DNA from: Paracidovorax citrulli
GTDB lineage: Bacteria; Pseudomonadota; Gammaproteobacteria; Burkholderiales; Burkholderiaceae_C
DNA length: 64,000 nucleotides
Assembly (NCBI RefSeq): GCF_900100305.1
Contig: NZ_FNEY01000004.1
Location: 162,249 to 226,248, forward strand
Direction of reading: 5' to 3'
Positions 1 to 9,524 of the stretch are shown piece by piece (position 1 is the stretch's first letter; each line of letters starts with the position of its first letter). The notes beneath the pieces were generated by a model that saw only the letters and a list, made by a program, of their open reading frames with translations, was not told the DNA's origin and ran no database searches. Position numbers and translations under genes: made by a program.

Positions 1-655
1 CATCGTCGAGCTCATAGACCAGGGGGATGCCGTTGGGAATGTTCAGCCCGACGATGTCGTCGTCCGAGATGCCGTCCAGGTACTTGACCAGCGCCCGGAT
101 CGAGTTGCCGTGGGCGGCCACCATCACGCGCTGGCCCGACCGCATCGCGGGCGCGATGCGCTCGTTCCAGAAGGGCAGCACCCGGGCCACCGTGTCCTTC
201 AGGCACTCTGTGAGGGGGATCTGCTCGGGGTCGAGGCCGGCATAGCGGATGTCGCCGCGCTCGCTGCGCGGATCGCCGGCTTCCAGGGCCGGCGGGGGCG
301 TGTCGTAGCTGCGGCGCCAGACGAGTACCTGCGCATCGCCGTACTGTTTGGCCATGTCGGCCTTGTTGAGCCCCTGCAGGGCGCCGTAGTGGCGCTCGTT
401 GAGGCGCCAGCTGTGCTCCACGGGCAGCCAGGTGCGGTCCATCTCGTCCAGGACGTGCCACAGAGTGCGCGTGGCGCGCTTGAGCACGCTGGTGAAGGCC
501 AGGTCGAACTCGTAACCTTCGGCCTTCAGGAGACGGCCGGCGGTCTTGGCCTGTTCGATGCCGGTGGGCGTCAGGTCCACGTCGGTCCAGCCGGTGAAGC
601 GGTTTTCGAGGTTCCAGGTGGATTCGCCGTGGCGGATCAGGACGAGTTTGTGCAT
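1..655 (-). CDS. gpmA: 2,3-bisphosphoglycerate-dependent phosphoglycerate mutase (C-terminus off window)
   Basis: Interconverts 3- and 2-phosphoglycerate in the cytosol (glycolysis/gluconeogenesis). The 218 visible residues start with the family pattern: RHGE at residues 8-11 holds the phospho-accepting His9, and the second catalytic His is His182 in AAHGNS. The family is about 247 residues long, so roughly 30 C-terminal residues lie beyond the left edge. The start is the ATG at 655-653. The gene is divergent from the rhodanese gene, with 81 bp between the two start codons. Identification is by direct recognition of the sequence and is very secure. Confidence 0.97.
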   Translation of the reverse strand, partial: MHKLVLIRHGESTWNLENRFTGWTDVDLTPTGIEQAKTAGRLLKAEGYEFDLAFTSVLKRATRTLWHVLDEMDRTWLPVEHSWRLNERHYGALQGLNKADMAKQYGDAQVLVWRRSYDTPPPALEAGDPRSERGDIRYAGLDPEQIPLTECLKDTVARVLPFWNERIAPAMRSGQRVMVAAHGNSIRALVKYLDGISDDDIVGLNIPNGIPLVYELDD

Positions 656-697
656 GGTGGCGTGAGAAGCAGTGGATGCGGTCGGGTAAAACTCCGC

Positions 698-707
698 ATT
701 CTAAAAT
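698..707. promoter_or_regulatory. overlapping -10-like elements in the gpmA/rhodanese divergent gap
   Basis: The 81-bp gap contains an AT-rich island that is unusual in this GC-rich DNA. On the plus strand TAAAAT (702-707) could serve as the -10 box for the rhodanese gene. On the minus strand TAGAAT (703-698) could serve gpmA. No good -35 hexamer is visible at 17 bp for either, so this is only a plausible promoter location. Confidence 0.3.
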
Positions 708-736
708 TGCGCGGTTTGCTTTCCCCAAGGACTTCC

Positions 737-1144
737 GTGAATTTCATCATCGACAACTGGTATCTCGTCCTCGTCGCGCTGGTTTCGGGCACGATGCTGC
801 TCCTGCCGGTCTTCCGCGAAGCCGCGGGCGGCTCGCTCACCGCGGCGCGCGCGGTGCAACTCATCAATCGCGAGAAGGCCGTGGTGGTCGATGTCTCCGA
901 GCCCGACGAGTTCGCGGCCGGCCATGTCGGCGGCGCCAAGAGCGTGCCGCTGGGCCTGCTGGAGGAACGCCTGCCCCAGGTGGTCAGGAACAAGTCGGTG
1001 CCGCTCGTGCTGGTATGCGCCAAGGGCGCCCGGGCGCAGCGCGCGGTGGTGGTGGCCAGGAAGCTCGGCTATGAGAAGGCCGAGGCGCTCGCGGGCGGGC
1101 TGAAGGCCTGGCGCGAGGCCGGCATGCCGGTTGAAAAGGCCTGA
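737..1144 (+). CDS. membrane-anchored rhodanese-domain protein
   Basis: A 135-residue single-domain rhodanese with an N-terminal membrane helix (about residues 7-26) followed by the sulfurtransferase fold. The active-site loop is CAKGAR at 94-99, with Cys94 as the expected persulfide carrier. I chose the GTG at 737 because it gives the membrane anchor directly, is preceded by AAGG at a suitable distance, and leaves no unexplained N-terminal extension. It is followed by grxC and secB. This rhodanese-grxC-secB-gpsA order is commonly seen in betaproteobacteria, which suggests a role in thiol/sulfur handling near the membrane, but the physiological substrate is not known. Confidence 0.9.
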   Translation: MNFIIDNWYLVLVALVSGTMLLLPVFREAAGGSLTAARAVQLINREKAVVVDVSEPDEFAAGHVGGAKSVPLGLLEERLPQVVRNKSVPLVLVCAKGARAQRAVVVARKLGYEKAEALAGGLKAWREAGMPVEKA

Positions 1145-1199
1145 AGCGGCACCACGTGCTCTTTCGTACCCTCACGCAATCTTCCAGGAAGGCCGCCCC

Positions 1200-1457
1200 A
1201 TGCAACCCGTCAAGATGTACACCACCGCCGTCTGCCCCTACTGCATCCGGGCCAAGCAGATCCTCAAGGCCAAGGGCGTGGAGCAGATCGAGGAGATCCG
1301 CGTCGATCTCGATCCCGAGGCCCGTTCCCACATGATGGAGGTCACCGGGCGGCGTACGGTGCCGCAGATCTTCATCGGCGACACCCACGTGGGCGGCCAC
1401 GACGACCTGGTCGCGCTGGACGGCCGCGGTGGCCTGATGCCCCTGCTCGGCGCCTGA
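1200..1457 (+). CDS. grxC: glutaredoxin 3
   Basis: An 85-residue class I dithiol glutaredoxin that uses glutathione to reduce protein and mixed disulfides in the cytosol. The redox motif CPYC is at residues 12-15. The cis-proline segment TVPQIFI and the glutathione-binding GGxDD-like segment (GGHDDL) are present, and the length is typical. A purine-rich AGGAAGG lies upstream of the ATG at 1200. It sits 55 bp after the rhodanese gene and 126 bp before secB. Confidence 0.97.
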   Translation: MQPVKMYTTAVCPYCIRAKQILKAKGVEQIEEIRVDLDPEARSHMMEVTGRRTVPQIFIGDTHVGGHDDLVALDGRGGLMPLLGA

Positions 1458-1479
1458 AAGGCGCGCTGGCCGGGCGCTG

Positions 1480-1485
1480 CATAAT
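1480..1485 (+). promoter_or_regulatory. possible -10 element upstream of secB
   Basis: CATAAT lies in the 126-bp gap between grxC and secB, about 100 bp before the secB start. It matches the sigma-70 -10 consensus at five of six positions. The matching -35 region is poor, so it is listed only as a candidate separate promoter for secB. Confidence 0.25.
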
Positions 1486-1583
1486 GCGGCCCCGGGTGCT
1501 GCCCGCTGCGGGAACGCGATGTCCCCGGCGGGCTTTGTCTTACCTGCCCCTTTCCCCCGTTTCCGAATCGAAAGAACGACCTC

Positions 1584-2042
1584 ATGTCCGAAGAAAATCC
1601 CGTGTTCCAGATCCAGCGCGTGTATCTGAAGGATCTGTCCCTGGAGCAGCCGAACTCGCCCCAGATCCTGCTGGAGCAGGAGCAGCCCAACGTGGACATC
1701 CAGCTGGGCGTCGAGGCCGCGCCGGTCGCCGACGGTATTTTCGAAGTGGCCGTGACGGCCACGGTGCAGACCAAGATCAAGGACAAGACGGTGTTCCTGG
1801 TCGAGGCCAAGCAGGCCGGCATCTTCGAGATCCGCAACATTCCGGAAGACCAGATGGGCCCGATCATGGGCATCGCCTGCCCGCAGATCGTCTATCCCTA
1901 CCTGCGCGGCAACATCGCCGACGTGATCACGCGCGCCGGCTTCCCGCCCGTGCACCTGGCGGAGATCAACTTCCAGGCCATGTACGAGCAGCAGCAGTCG
2001 CAGCTGGCCTCGGCCGCGCCGACGCCGGGCGTCACGCAGTAA
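1584..2042 (+). CDS. secB: protein-export chaperone SecB
   Basis: A 152-residue cytosolic tetrameric chaperone that keeps pre-proteins unfolded and hands them to SecA. The whole length matches the family, including the N-terminal [14 protein letters not shown] segment and the [16 protein letters not shown] region around residues 92-107 that forms part of the conserved core. The C-terminal tail is short and Ala/Gln-rich. It is followed after 88 bp by gpsA, an arrangement common in proteobacteria. Confidence 0.98.
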
Positions 2043-2130
2043 TTCTTCCCACCGGGCGCCGCCGCGCGGCGGCGCATCGCAGCCGGGGACTGCGAGCGGT
2101 TCCCCTGCCGAAACCGCAACGACATCCCCC

Positions 2131-3159
2131 ATGAAGATCATCGTGTTCGGTGCCGGCGCCTGGGGCACGGCCATGGCCCTCAGCGCGGCCGCGCACCCGG
2201 CCGGACATGCCGTGACCCTCTGGGCGCGCGACGGGCGCCAGGCCGACGCCATGCAGGCGGCCCGCCAGAACGCCCGCTATCTTCCAGGCATCGCCTTTCC
2301 TGCCGCCCTGGCCCTCGCGAGCGGTGCGCCTTCCGGGGCGCTCGCGTCCTGCCGGGCCGATCTGGCCATCGTCGCGACCCCCATGTCCGGCCTGCGCGGC
2401 ATGCTGGAGGAACTGCGCGATGCGACCATTCCCGTGGCCTGGCTCTGCAAGGGGTTCGAAGCCGTTCCCGCAGGCGGCGAGACCGCTGCCCAGGGCCTGA
2501 TGGCGCACGAGATCTGCAGCCAGGTGGCCCCGCGGTTGCGCGCGGGCGCGCTCAGCGGCCCGAGCTTCGCGCTGGAGGCGGCGCAGGGGCGGCCCACCGC
2601 GCTGGTGGCCGCCAGCCGCGATGCGCACGTGCGTGAACTGCTCGTGGAAGCGTTCCATGGGCCCACGCTGCGCGTTTACGCCAACGAGGACATCGTGGGC
2701 GTGGAAGTGGGGGGCGCCGTGAAGAATGTGCTGGCCATCGCCACCGGGCTGTGCGACGGTCTGGACCTGGGCACGAACGCGCGTGCCGCGCTCATTACCC
2801 GGGGTTTGGCCGAGATGAGCCGGCTCGGGCTCGCGCTCGGCGCGCGGGCGGAGACGTTCATGGGGCTTTCGGGGCTGGGCGACCTGGTGCTGACGGCCAC
2901 CGGAGACCTGTCGCGCAACCGCCGCGTGGGCCTGGCGCTCGCGCGCGGGCTCACACTGGATCAGGCGGTGGAATCGCTCGGCCATGTGGCCGAAGGGGTG
3001 TACAGCGCACGGACGGTGGTGCGGCGTGCGGGCCAGCTCGGCGTGGACATGCCGATCGCACGAGAGGTGGTGGCACTGCTGGATGGCCGGTCAACCGCTT
3101 CCGAGGCGGTGGCGCGGCTGATGGGGCGCAGTCCCGCGGCCGAGTTGCGCTCCTGCTGA
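2131..3159 (+). CDS. gpsA: glycerol-3-phosphate dehydrogenase [NAD(P)+]
   Basis: Reduces dihydroxyacetone phosphate to sn-glycerol-3-phosphate for phospholipid synthesis. At 342 residues it is the usual length. The N-terminal nucleotide-binding loop GAGAWGTA is at residues 7-14. The catalytic-lysine motif [14 protein letters not shown] lies in the middle, and the C-terminal substrate domain contains the [11 protein letters not shown] and NRRVG segments. It starts at the ATG at 2131. It is the last gene of the secB-gpsA block and is convergent with a tiny minus-strand gene. Confidence 0.98.
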   Translation: MKIIVFGAGAWGTAMALSAAAHPAGHAVTLWARDGRQADAMQAARQNARYLPGIAFPAALALASGAPSGALASCRADLAIVATPMSGLRGMLEELRDATIPVAWLCKGFEAVPAGGETAAQGLMAHEICSQVAPRLRAGALSGPSFALEAAQGRPTALVAASRDAHVRELLVEAFHGPTLRVYANEDIVGVEVGGAVKNVLAIATGLCDGLDLGTNARAALITRGLAEMSRLGLALGARAETFMGLSGLGDLVLTATGDLSRNRRVGLALARGLTLDQAVESLGHVAEGVYSARTVVRRAGQLGVDMPIAREVVALLDGRSTASEAVARLMGRSPAAELRSC

Positions 3160-3226
3160 ACGCTGCCCGTCCGCGATGCGCCGGCGTGGGTGCCGGAATG
3201 CCGGCAGCCCGCGCCATGGATGCGCA

Positions 3227-3301
3227 TCACACGACGCCGAAGAGCATCAGCAGCAGGACGAGGGACAGCGGGACGCCGAGGAGCCACAGGATGATGGGCA
3301 T
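3227..3301 (-). CDS. 24-residue hydrophobic membrane peptide
   Basis: An uncatalogued-looking small gene whose product is almost entirely hydrophobic: it starts MPIILWLLGVPLSLVLLL and ends in FGVV, enough for one membrane helix with no charged residues. The case for translation is the ribosome-binding site: on the minus strand AGGAG sits 8 nt before the ATG at 3301-3299, and the reading frame closes with TGA at 3227. It is transcribed toward gpsA and lies upstream-side of panC. I recall similar short hydrophobic peptides annotated in Comamonadaceae, but I know no function. The alternative is chance. Confidence 0.55.
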   Translation of the reverse strand: MPIILWLLGVPLSLVLLLMLFGVV

Positions 3302-3435
3302 GGTCTTTCTCCTGAAAGGTGGGTTGAAGATGCCTCTACCTTAAGACCCGCATGCCCTGTGGATTGTGCGCACGGGGCACCTGCCGGCGTAGGTGCGCAC
3401 CTTCCCGCCGCGCGGGATATCTCGTGTCGAGCTGC

Positions 3436-4284
3436 TCAGAATTCGAAGTTGTCGATGAGCCGTGTCGAGCCCAGCCGGGCCGCGCCCAGGGCCACCAGCG
3501 TGCCCGGCCGCGGTGCGGTATCGGGGCGCTGCAGGTCGGCCCTGCGACGCACCACGAGATAGTCGGGCTGCCAGCCCTGGCCGCGCAGCGCGTCGCTCGC
3601 CGCGGCCTCCAGCCCGGGCCAGTCGGCGACGGGGCGCGAGAGTGCGGCATCCGACAGGGTCCGCAGGGCGCGCGCCAGCTCCACCGCCTTGGTGCGTTCG
3701 GCCGGCCCCAGGTAGCCGTTGCGCGAGCTGAGGGCGAGCCCGTCCGGGGCGCGGCAGGTATCCCCCGCCACGATGTCCACCGGCAGGGCGAACTGCTCCA
3801 CCATGCGGCGGATCACCATCAGCTGCTGGTAGTCCTTCTTGCCGAACAGGGCCGTTCCGCCGCCGGTCGTGCCGAAAACGGCGGAGAACAGTTTCATGAC
3901 CACGGTGCAGACACCCGTGAAGAAGCCGGGGCGGAAATGCCCTTCGAGCAGGTCGGCCAGCAGCGGATCGGGCTGGACCTTGAAGGTCTGTGCCTGCGGG
4001 TAGAGGTCCGCCTCGCGCGGGGCGAAGAGGATGTCGCAGCCCGCGGCCTCCAGTTGCGCGCGGTCGGCTTCCCAGGTGCGGGGATAGCTGTCGAAATCCT
4101 CGTGGGGCAGGAACTGCAGGCGGTTGACGAAGATGCTGGCGACGGTGACGTCGCCGAGCGTGCGGGCCTGCCGCACCAGGGACAGGTGTCCTTCGTGCAG
4201 GTTGCCCATGGTGGGGACGAAGGCCGGGCGGCCCCGGCTGGCGAGCGCGGAGCGCAGATCGGCGATGGAGTGTGCGATGAGCAT
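3436..4284 (-). CDS. panC: pantothenate synthetase
   Basis: ATP-dependent ligation of pantoate and beta-alanine, the last step of pantothenate (vitamin B5) synthesis. 282 residues, typical. The nucleotidyltransferase HxGH motif is HEGH at 30-33, preceded by the conserved FVPTMGNLH. The pantoate-binding FGKKDYQQL segment is present in the middle. The start is the ATG at 4284. It follows panB by 57 bp on the same strand, so panB-panC form a two-gene pantothenate operon. No panD (aspartate decarboxylase) is visible nearby. Confidence 0.97.
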   Translation of the reverse strand: MLIAHSIADLRSALASRGRPAFVPTMGNLHEGHLSLVRQARTLGDVTVASIFVNRLQFLPHEDFDSYPRTWEADRAQLEAAGCDILFAPREADLYPQAQTFKVQPDPLLADLLEGHFRPGFFTGVCTVVMKLFSAVFGTTGGGTALFGKKDYQQLMVIRRMVEQFALPVDIVAGDTCRAPDGLALSSRNGYLGPAERTKAVELARALRTLSDAALSRPVADWPGLEAAASDALRGQGWQPDYLVVRRRADLQRPDTAPRPGTLVALGAARLGSTRLIDNFEF

Positions 4285-4341
4285 GAAGGAACGGCTGGAA
4301 AGGCGGCAGGGCGGCCGGAAGCGGCGGGAGGGCAGGAGGCG

Positions 4342-5232
4342 CTACCAGGCGTGCAGCGCGTCGTCGGGGAAGCGCCCAGCCTTGACGGCCTGCACGTAGG
4401 CTTCGATCGCGCCGCGCACGCTGCCGGCCTGGGCCATGAAATCGTGCGCGAACTTCGGGTTCTTGCCGAGGTTCACGCCCAGCATGTCGTGCAGAACCAG
4501 CACCTGGCCGGCCGTGCCGCTGCCGGCGCCGATGCCGATGGTGTGACAGCGCGGCAGGGCGTCGGTCACCTCGCGCGCCAGGGTGGCGGGCACCATCTCG
4601 AGCACCAGCATGGCGGCGCCCGCGTCCTGCAGTTCGTTGGCCTGGCTGCGCAGCGCGCGCGCGGCCTCGTCGCTGCGGCCCTGGACGCGGTAGCCGCCCA
4701 GGGCGTGCACCGTCTGAGGGGTCAGGCCCAGGTGCGCGCAGACCGGCACGCCGCGCTCGACCAGGAACCGGACGGTGGGCGCCGTCCAGCCGCCGCCTTC
4801 GAGCTTGACCATGTGCGCGCCGGCCTGCATCAGCGTGCAGGCGCTGCGCATGGCCTGTTCGGGACCTTCCGCGTAGCTGCCGTAGGGCAGGTCGGCGATC
4901 AGCCAGGCCGTGCCCTGCACCCGGTGCAGGCCCCGCGCCACGCTGGCCGTGTGGTAGGCCATGGTGTCCAGCGACACGCCGACGGTGCTGGGCAGGCCCT
5001 GGCAGACCATGCCCAGCGAATCGCCCACGAGCAGGCATTCCACGCCTGCCGCATCGGCCACCGCGGCGAAGGTGGCGTCATAGGCCGTCAGCATGGTGAT
5101 CTTCTCGCCGGCCTCGCGCATCTGCGCCAGGCGCGGCAGGCTCACGGGGCGGCGCTGCGGCAGCGGGGAGGCAGGAGGCAGGGTGCCGTAGGGCGTGGCG
5201 GCGTTGGCGGGGGTCGGCGTTGGCGCGGTCAT
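4342..5232 (-). CDS. panB: 3-methyl-2-oxobutanoate hydroxymethyltransferase
   Basis: Transfers a hydroxymethyl group from methylene-tetrahydrofolate to alpha-ketoisovalerate, giving ketopantoate. 296 residues. Key segments are [10 protein letters not shown], the metal-ligand VGDSLGMV motif, and [10 protein letters not shown]. The N-terminus (about 35 residues) is Pro/Ala-rich and probably disordered. The ATG at 5232 is the first sensible start, and the longer upstream frame is only an open shadow. It is the first gene of panB-panC and is divergent from nadC (129 bp between starts). Confidence 0.97.
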   Translation of the reverse strand: MTAPTPTPANAATPYGTLPPASPLPQRRPVSLPRLAQMREAGEKITMLTAYDATFAAVADAAGVECLLVGDSLGMVCQGLPSTVGVSLDTMAYHTASVARGLHRVQGTAWLIADLPYGSYAEGPEQAMRSACTLMQAGAHMVKLEGGGWTAPTVRFLVERGVPVCAHLGLTPQTVHALGGYRVQGRSDEAARALRSQANELQDAGAAMLVLEMVPATLAREVTDALPRCHTIGIGAGSGTAGQVLVLHDMLGVNLGKNPKFAHDFMAQAGSVRGAIEAYVQAVKAGRFPDDALHAW

Positions 5233-5361
5233 ATCAATCCTCGGGAAACGCGAATGAGCCGCGAGTCTAAGCCGGCGTCGGGGCCGGCCCGCCGGAGTGT
5301 TCTCCCGGAGGCAGGGGGGCACCCGCGTCGGCGGTGCGCGTTGCCGGTATGCTCGCGTCCC

Positions 5362-6255
5362 ATGACGAATTTGTTTCAGCCAGCCGCCGTCCCGGCCGGC
5401 GATGCGCAATGGCAGGCCACGGTGCAGGCCGACGTGGCCCGTGCCCTGGAAGAGGACGTGGGAGCGGGCGACCTGACCGCCGCCCTGATCGATCCGGCGC
5501 GGCGCGCGCGCGCGCGCGTGCTGGCCCGTGAAGAGGCCGTGATTTGCGGCGCCCCCTGGGCCGAGGCCGCGCTGCGTGCGCTGGATCCGGACGTGCGGCT
5601 CACCTGGCGGGTGGCCGAAGGCCAGCGCTGCACGGCCGACCAGGTGGTGCTGGAGATCGAAGGCCAGGCGCGGGCGCTGCTGAGTGCAGAGCGCACGGCG
5701 CTCAATTTCCTGCAGATGCTGTCGGCCGTGGCCACCAAGACCCGGCGCTACGTCGATGCCGTGGCGGGTACCCGCGCGCAGATCGTGGACACGCGCAAGA
5801 CCCTGCCCGGACTGCGCCTGGCGCAGAAGTACGCCGTGCGCATGGGTGGGGGAACCAACCACCGCATCGGGCTGCACGACGCGGTGCTCATCAAGGAAAA
5901 CCACATCGCCGCCGCGGGAGGCGTCACGGCCGTGCTGCATGCGGCGCGTGCCGCGGCCGCGCAGGCGAAGTTCATCGAGATCGAATGCGAGACGCTGGAG
6001 CAACTGGACGAGGCGCTGTCGGCCGGCGCCCGCATGGTGCTGCTGGACAACATGCCGCTGCCGATGCTGCACGACGCCGTGCACCTGAATGCCGCGCATC
6101 CCGCGGGGCCGGCCATCCTGGAAATTTCCGGGGGCGTGACGCTGGAGGGCCTGCGCGCGCTGGCCGAGACGGGCGTGGACCGTATCTCCATCGGCACGCT
6201 GACCAAGGACGTGAAGGCCACCGATTTTTCGATGCGCATGCAGGATCCGGCCTGA
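5362..6255 (+). CDS. nadC: nicotinate-nucleotide pyrophosphorylase (carboxylating)
   Basis: Quinolinate phosphoribosyltransferase: converts quinolinate and PRPP to nicotinate mononucleotide plus CO2, the entry into the NAD pool. 297 residues. Signature stretches include [23 protein letters not shown] and DAVLIKENH, with LEISGGV near the C-terminus forming the phosphate-binding end of the barrel. Start ATG at 5362. It is followed by nadA (103 bp), so two of the three de novo NAD genes are adjacent here. nadB lies about 10 kb away on the other strand. Confidence 0.98.
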   Translation: MTNLFQPAAVPAGDAQWQATVQADVARALEEDVGAGDLTAALIDPARRARARVLAREEAVICGAPWAEAALRALDPDVRLTWRVAEGQRCTADQVVLEIEGQARALLSAERTALNFLQMLSAVATKTRRYVDAVAGTRAQIVDTRKTLPGLRLAQKYAVRMGGGTNHRIGLHDAVLIKENHIAAAGGVTAVLHAARAAAAQAKFIEIECETLEQLDEALSAGARMVLLDNMPLPMLHDAVHLNAAHPAGPAILEISGGVTLEGLRALAETGVDRISIGTLTKDVKATDFSMRMQDPA

Positions 6256-6358
6256 GCCACCCGCTGGCCGCCGCGCCGCCCCGCTCGCCGCCGGTTCGCC
6301 GCGCGTTTTCCGAAACCCCAACGAGGCCCCGCAGAACCGGCCCGATAGCCACCCCGCC

Positions 6359-7486
6359 ATGACCACCGATACTCTCGCCCTCAAGCCCGTGGAATACGAA
6401 CAGCCCGCCAGCGAGGGCGGGGGGGCATGTTCCACCCGCCACGCCTGGGCTCGCGTGCCCGCGGAGCCCCTGCCGGCCGAACGCGCCGCGCTCAAGGAGC
6501 GCATCCGCGCGCTGCTGCGCGAGAAGAACGCGGTGATGGTGTCGCATTACTACGTGCATCCCGACCTGCAGGACCTGGCGGAGGAAACCGGCGGCATCGT
6601 CAGCGATTCGCTGGAGATGGCCCGCTTCGGGCGCGACCACGCCGCGCAGACGCTGGTCGTCTCGGGGGTGCGCTTCATGGGCGAGACGGCGAAGATACTG
6701 TCGCCCGAGAAGACGGTGCTCATGCCCGACCTGGACGCCACCTGCTCGCTGGACCTGGGGTGCCCCGTGGACGCATTCAGCGCCTTCTGCGACGCGCATC
6801 CGGACCGCACCGTGGTCGTCTATGCCAACACCAGCGCCGCGGTGAAGGCGCGGGCGGACTGGCTGGTCACTTCCAGCTGCGCGCTGGAGATCGTGGGCGC
6901 GCTGCATGCCGCCGGCCACAAGATCCTGTGGGCGCCCGACCGGCACCTGGGGGCCTACATCCAGCGGGAGACCGGGGCGGACATGCTGTTCTGGAACGGC
7001 GCGTGCATCGTGCACGACGAGTTCAAGGCGGCGGAGCTGGAGGCGCTCAAGCGGGAGCATCCGCAGGCCCGGGTGCTGGTGCATCCGGAGAGCCCGGCCG
7101 AGGTGGTGGCCCTGGCGGATGCGGTGGGCTCCACGAGCGCGATCCTCAAGGCGGCGCGCGAGATGGACGCGCGCGAGTTCATCGTGGCGACGGACAACGG
7201 GATGATGCACAAGCTGCGTGCGCTCAATCCGGACAAGGTGTTCCACGAGGCGCCCACGGCCGGCAACAGCGCCACCTGCAAGAGCTGCGCGCACTGCCCC
7301 TGGATGGCCATGAACGGCCTGGCCGACGTGGCTCGCGTGCTGGAGACCGGCGCGAATGCCGTCCATGTCGATCCTGCCCTGATTCCGCGTGCGCGCCAGC
7401 CCATCGACCGCATGCTCGCGTTCACCGCGGCGCTCAAGGGGGGGCAGCCCGCGGGCGCCCTGGTGCCGCGCATCGGCGCGGCATGA
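6359..7486 (+). CDS. nadA: quinolinate synthase A
   Basis: [4Fe-4S] enzyme that condenses iminoaspartate (from NadB) with dihydroxyacetone phosphate to make quinolinate. 375 residues. Cys residues expected to ligate the cluster lie in the segments [22 protein letters not shown] and [11 protein letters not shown]. The substrate-binding region [14 protein letters not shown] is clear near the start. Its TGA overlaps the ATG of the downstream pabBC gene (ATGA at 7483-7486), so the two are probably translationally coupled despite belonging to different pathways. Confidence 0.98.
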   Translation: MTTDTLALKPVEYEQPASEGGGACSTRHAWARVPAEPLPAERAALKERIRALLREKNAVMVSHYYVHPDLQDLAEETGGIVSDSLEMARFGRDHAAQTLVVSGVRFMGETAKILSPEKTVLMPDLDATCSLDLGCPVDAFSAFCDAHPDRTVVVYANTSAAVKARADWLVTSSCALEIVGALHAAGHKILWAPDRHLGAYIQRETGADMLFWNGACIVHDEFKAAELEALKREHPQARVLVHPESPAEVVALADAVGSTSAILKAAREMDAREFIVATDNGMMHKLRALNPDKVFHEAPTAGNSATCKSCAHCPWMAMNGLADVARVLETGANAVHVDPALIPRARQPIDRMLAFTAALKGGQPAGALVPRIGAA

Positions 7487-9282
7487 CCTCTTCGGCCCGC
7501 ATCGATTTCTCCACGCCGCTGGACCCGGCGGCACCGCGGCTGCGCCTGGCCTTCGCGGAGCCGCGCGAGGTGCTGGTGGCCCGCTCGCTGCAGGAGGTCC
7601 GCCCCGTGCTCGATGCGGTGGACGCCGCAGCGCGGCGGGGGGCATGGTGCGTGGGCTACCTGCGCTACGAGGCGGCGGGGGCGTTCGATGCGGCGCTCGC
7701 GACGCACCCGGCCGGCGGGCCGCTGGCGTGGTTCGCGGTGTATGGCGCACCCTTGCCGGCAGGCCATGCGGCGGGCTGCGACGGCCTGCCCGGGGCCGGC
7801 GGTGCGTCCGCGTCGGTGGAGGGCTGGAGCGGGCTGGACCGCCAGGACTTCGACAGGGCCTTCGGGCGCGTCCAGCAGGCCATCCGTGACGGCGAGCTGT
7901 ACCAGGTCAATTTCACCGCGCCGCTCAGGGGCCGGTTCGAGGGCAGCCCGGCGGCGTTGTTCGGGGCCCTGCAGCGCGCGCAGCCGGACGGGTATGCCGC
8001 GCACATCGACACCGGAGACGAACAGGTGCTGTCGGTGTCTCCCGAACTGTTCTTCGACTGGCGTTCGGGGCCGGCGGGCGGGTCGATCCTGGCCCGCCCG
8101 ATGAAGGGCACGGCACCGCGGGGCGCCACGCCCGAGGCGGACGAGGCCCGGGCGGAGCATCTGCGCACGGCGCCCAAGGAACGGGCCGAGAACGTGATGA
8201 TCGTGGACCTGCTGCGCAACGACCTCTCGCGCATCGCCGAGCCCCACAGCGTGCGCGTGCCGGCGCTTTTCCGCACCCAGGCGCTGCCCACCGTGTGGCA
8301 GATGACGTCGGACGTGACGGCCCGCACACGGCCGGGCACCGGCCTCGCGGATGTGTTCGCCGCGCTGTTTCCCTGTGGATCGGTCACGGGGGCGCCCAAG
8401 GTGCAGGCGATGCGGACCATCCGTGCGCTGGAGGCCGCGCCGCGCGGGGTGTACTGCGGGGCGCTGGGGGTGGTGCGCCCCGACGGCTCGCCCGGAGAGG
8501 GCGGTATCGCGGCCACCTTCAACGTGCCGATCCGCACCGTGGTGTTGCGTGGCGGCGCGGCGGAATGCGGCATCGGCAGCGGCATCACCTCCGATGCGCG
8601 GGCGGGCGCCGAATGGGACGAGTGGCGCCACAAGCGGGCCTTCGTGGAGCGGGCCAGCCAGCCTTTCGAGGTGCTGGAGACGCTGGCGCTGCAGGAGGGA
8701 GGTTTCCGCCACCGGGAAGAGCACCTGGCGCGCATGGCTGCTTCCGCCGCGCATTTCGGTTTTCCGTGGGATGCCGGCCGCGTGCATGCCTGTCTGGACG
8801 CCCTGGCGGCGGGGCATCCGCGGGGCCGGTGGCGCGCGCGGCTGCTGCTGGATGCCGCCGGCCGGCCGCGCGCCGAAGCCTTCGCATGCCCGGAGGTGGC
8901 GACGCCGGTGCGGCTGGCGCTGGCGGACCGGCCTTTCGGCGCTGCGCACAGCGAGTTCGTGCGCCACAAGACCACGCGGCGTACGCACTATGCGGCCTTC
9001 GCGCCCGCCGCGCCAGGGGTGTTCGATACGGTGCTCTGGAACGAGGCGGCGGAGATCACCGAGGGAACCTTCGGCAACATCGCGGCGCTGCTGGACGGGC
9101 GCTGGGTCACGCCGCCGCTGGCCTGCGGGTTGCTGCCCGGGGTGGGGCGGGCGGTCGCGCTGCGCGAGGGGCGGCTCGTGGAGGCCGTGGTCCGGCTGGA
9201 GGACGTGCCCCGTGTGCGCGGATGGGCCTTCCTGAACAGCCTGCGGGGCTGGCTGCCCGCGGAACTGGCCTCCGGGTCCTGA
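7483..9282 (+). CDS. pabB: fused aminodeoxychorismate synthase component I / aminotransferase class IV (PabB-PabC)
   Basis: A 599-residue bifunctional protein for p-aminobenzoate (folate) synthesis. Residues 1 to about 360 are a chorismate-binding domain, with [24 protein letters not shown] and [15 protein letters not shown] and the C-terminal [10 protein letters not shown]. From about 370 to the end is a class IV aminotransferase fold (4-amino-4-deoxychorismate lyase type) with the lysine in [11 protein letters not shown] and the [10 protein letters not shown] motif. This fused form is known in proteobacteria. It overlaps nadA by four bases. The glutaminase subunit PabA is not in the window. 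Confidence 0.94.
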   Translation: MTSSARIDFSTPLDPAAPRLRLAFAEPREVLVARSLQEVRPVLDAVDAAARRGAWCVGYLRYEAAGAFDAALATHPAGGPLAWFAVYGAPLPAGHAAGCDGLPGAGGASASVEGWSGLDRQDFDRAFGRVQQAIRDGELYQVNFTAPLRGRFEGSPAALFGALQRAQPDGYAAHIDTGDEQVLSVSPELFFDWRSGPAGGSILARPMKGTAPRGATPEADEARAEHLRTAPKERAENVMIVDLLRNDLSRIAEPHSVRVPALFRTQALPTVWQMTSDVTARTRPGTGLADVFAALFPCGSVTGAPKVQAMRTIRALEAAPRGVYCGALGVVRPDGSPGEGGIAATFNVPIRTVVLRGGAAECGIGSGITSDARAGAEWDEWRHKRAFVERASQPFEVLETLALQEGGFRHREEHLARMAASAAHFGFPWDAGRVHACLDALAAGHPRGRWRARLLLDAAGRPRAEAFACPEVATPVRLALADRPFGAAHSEFVRHKTTRRTHYAAFAPAAPGVFDTVLWNEAAEITEGTFGNIAALLDGRWVTPPLACGLLPGVGRAVALREGRLVEAVVRLEDVPRVRGWAFLNSLRGWLPAELASGS

Positions 9283-9323
9283 GCGCTCGCCCGGCACCCG
9301 GCTTCGGATCCGCGGCCGGCCGC

Positions 9324-9384
9324 TTCGCATCGCCGTGCATGGTTTCGCGCCGCGCCGCCGGCATGGCTGCCGCATCGATACCCT
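9324..9384 (+). promoter_or_regulatory. PIP (plant-inducible promoter) box with matching -10, HrpX/HrpB-type
   Basis: TTCGC at 9324-9328 and TTCGC at 9344-9348 are separated by exactly 15 bases, the perfect TTCGB-N15-TTCGB plant-inducible promoter consensus. After exactly 30 bases comes TACCCT at 9379-9384, matching the YANNNT -10 element required at 30-32 bases in HrpX/HrpB-driven promoters of Xanthomonas and Ralstonia. Transcription should start near 9391 and read into the chaperone-like gene and the candidate effector. Matching the box, the spacing and the -10 together by chance is unlikely in so short a gap. Confidence 0.8.
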
Positions 9385-9412
9385 GCTGGGGCGGACCTGT
9401 GGTTGCGGGTCG

Positions 9413-9444
9413 CGGCATGCCGGGCATCCGTTCCCGGCATGCCG
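9413..9444 (+). other. 12-bp perfect stem-loop in the leader of the PIP-box transcript
   Basis: CGGCATGCCGGG (9413-9424) is followed by an 8-nt loop and its exact reverse complement (9433-9444). It lies between the predicted transcription start and the ATG at 9525. No run of T follows, so it is not an ordinary intrinsic terminator. It could stabilise the leader RNA or control translation. Confidence 0.6.
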
Positions 9445-9524
9445 TACGTGCCCGCGCGGGCGTGCTCCAAAAGCGCACGTTGTGGCAGGGACCGCCGCTT
9501 TCGATACACGACAAGGATTTCTTC

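Noticed and set aside
3352..6255. Very long plus-strand open frame across panC and panB
   Set aside because: Only its last 297 codons (nadC) are real; the rest is antisense to panC/panB, a shadow caused by high GC.
9303..9328. A second TTCG pair (TTCGG at 9303-9307 with TTCGC at 9324-9328) as PIP box
   Set aside because: The spacing is 16 between pentamers, one base off; the 9324/9344 pair has the exact spacing and the -10.
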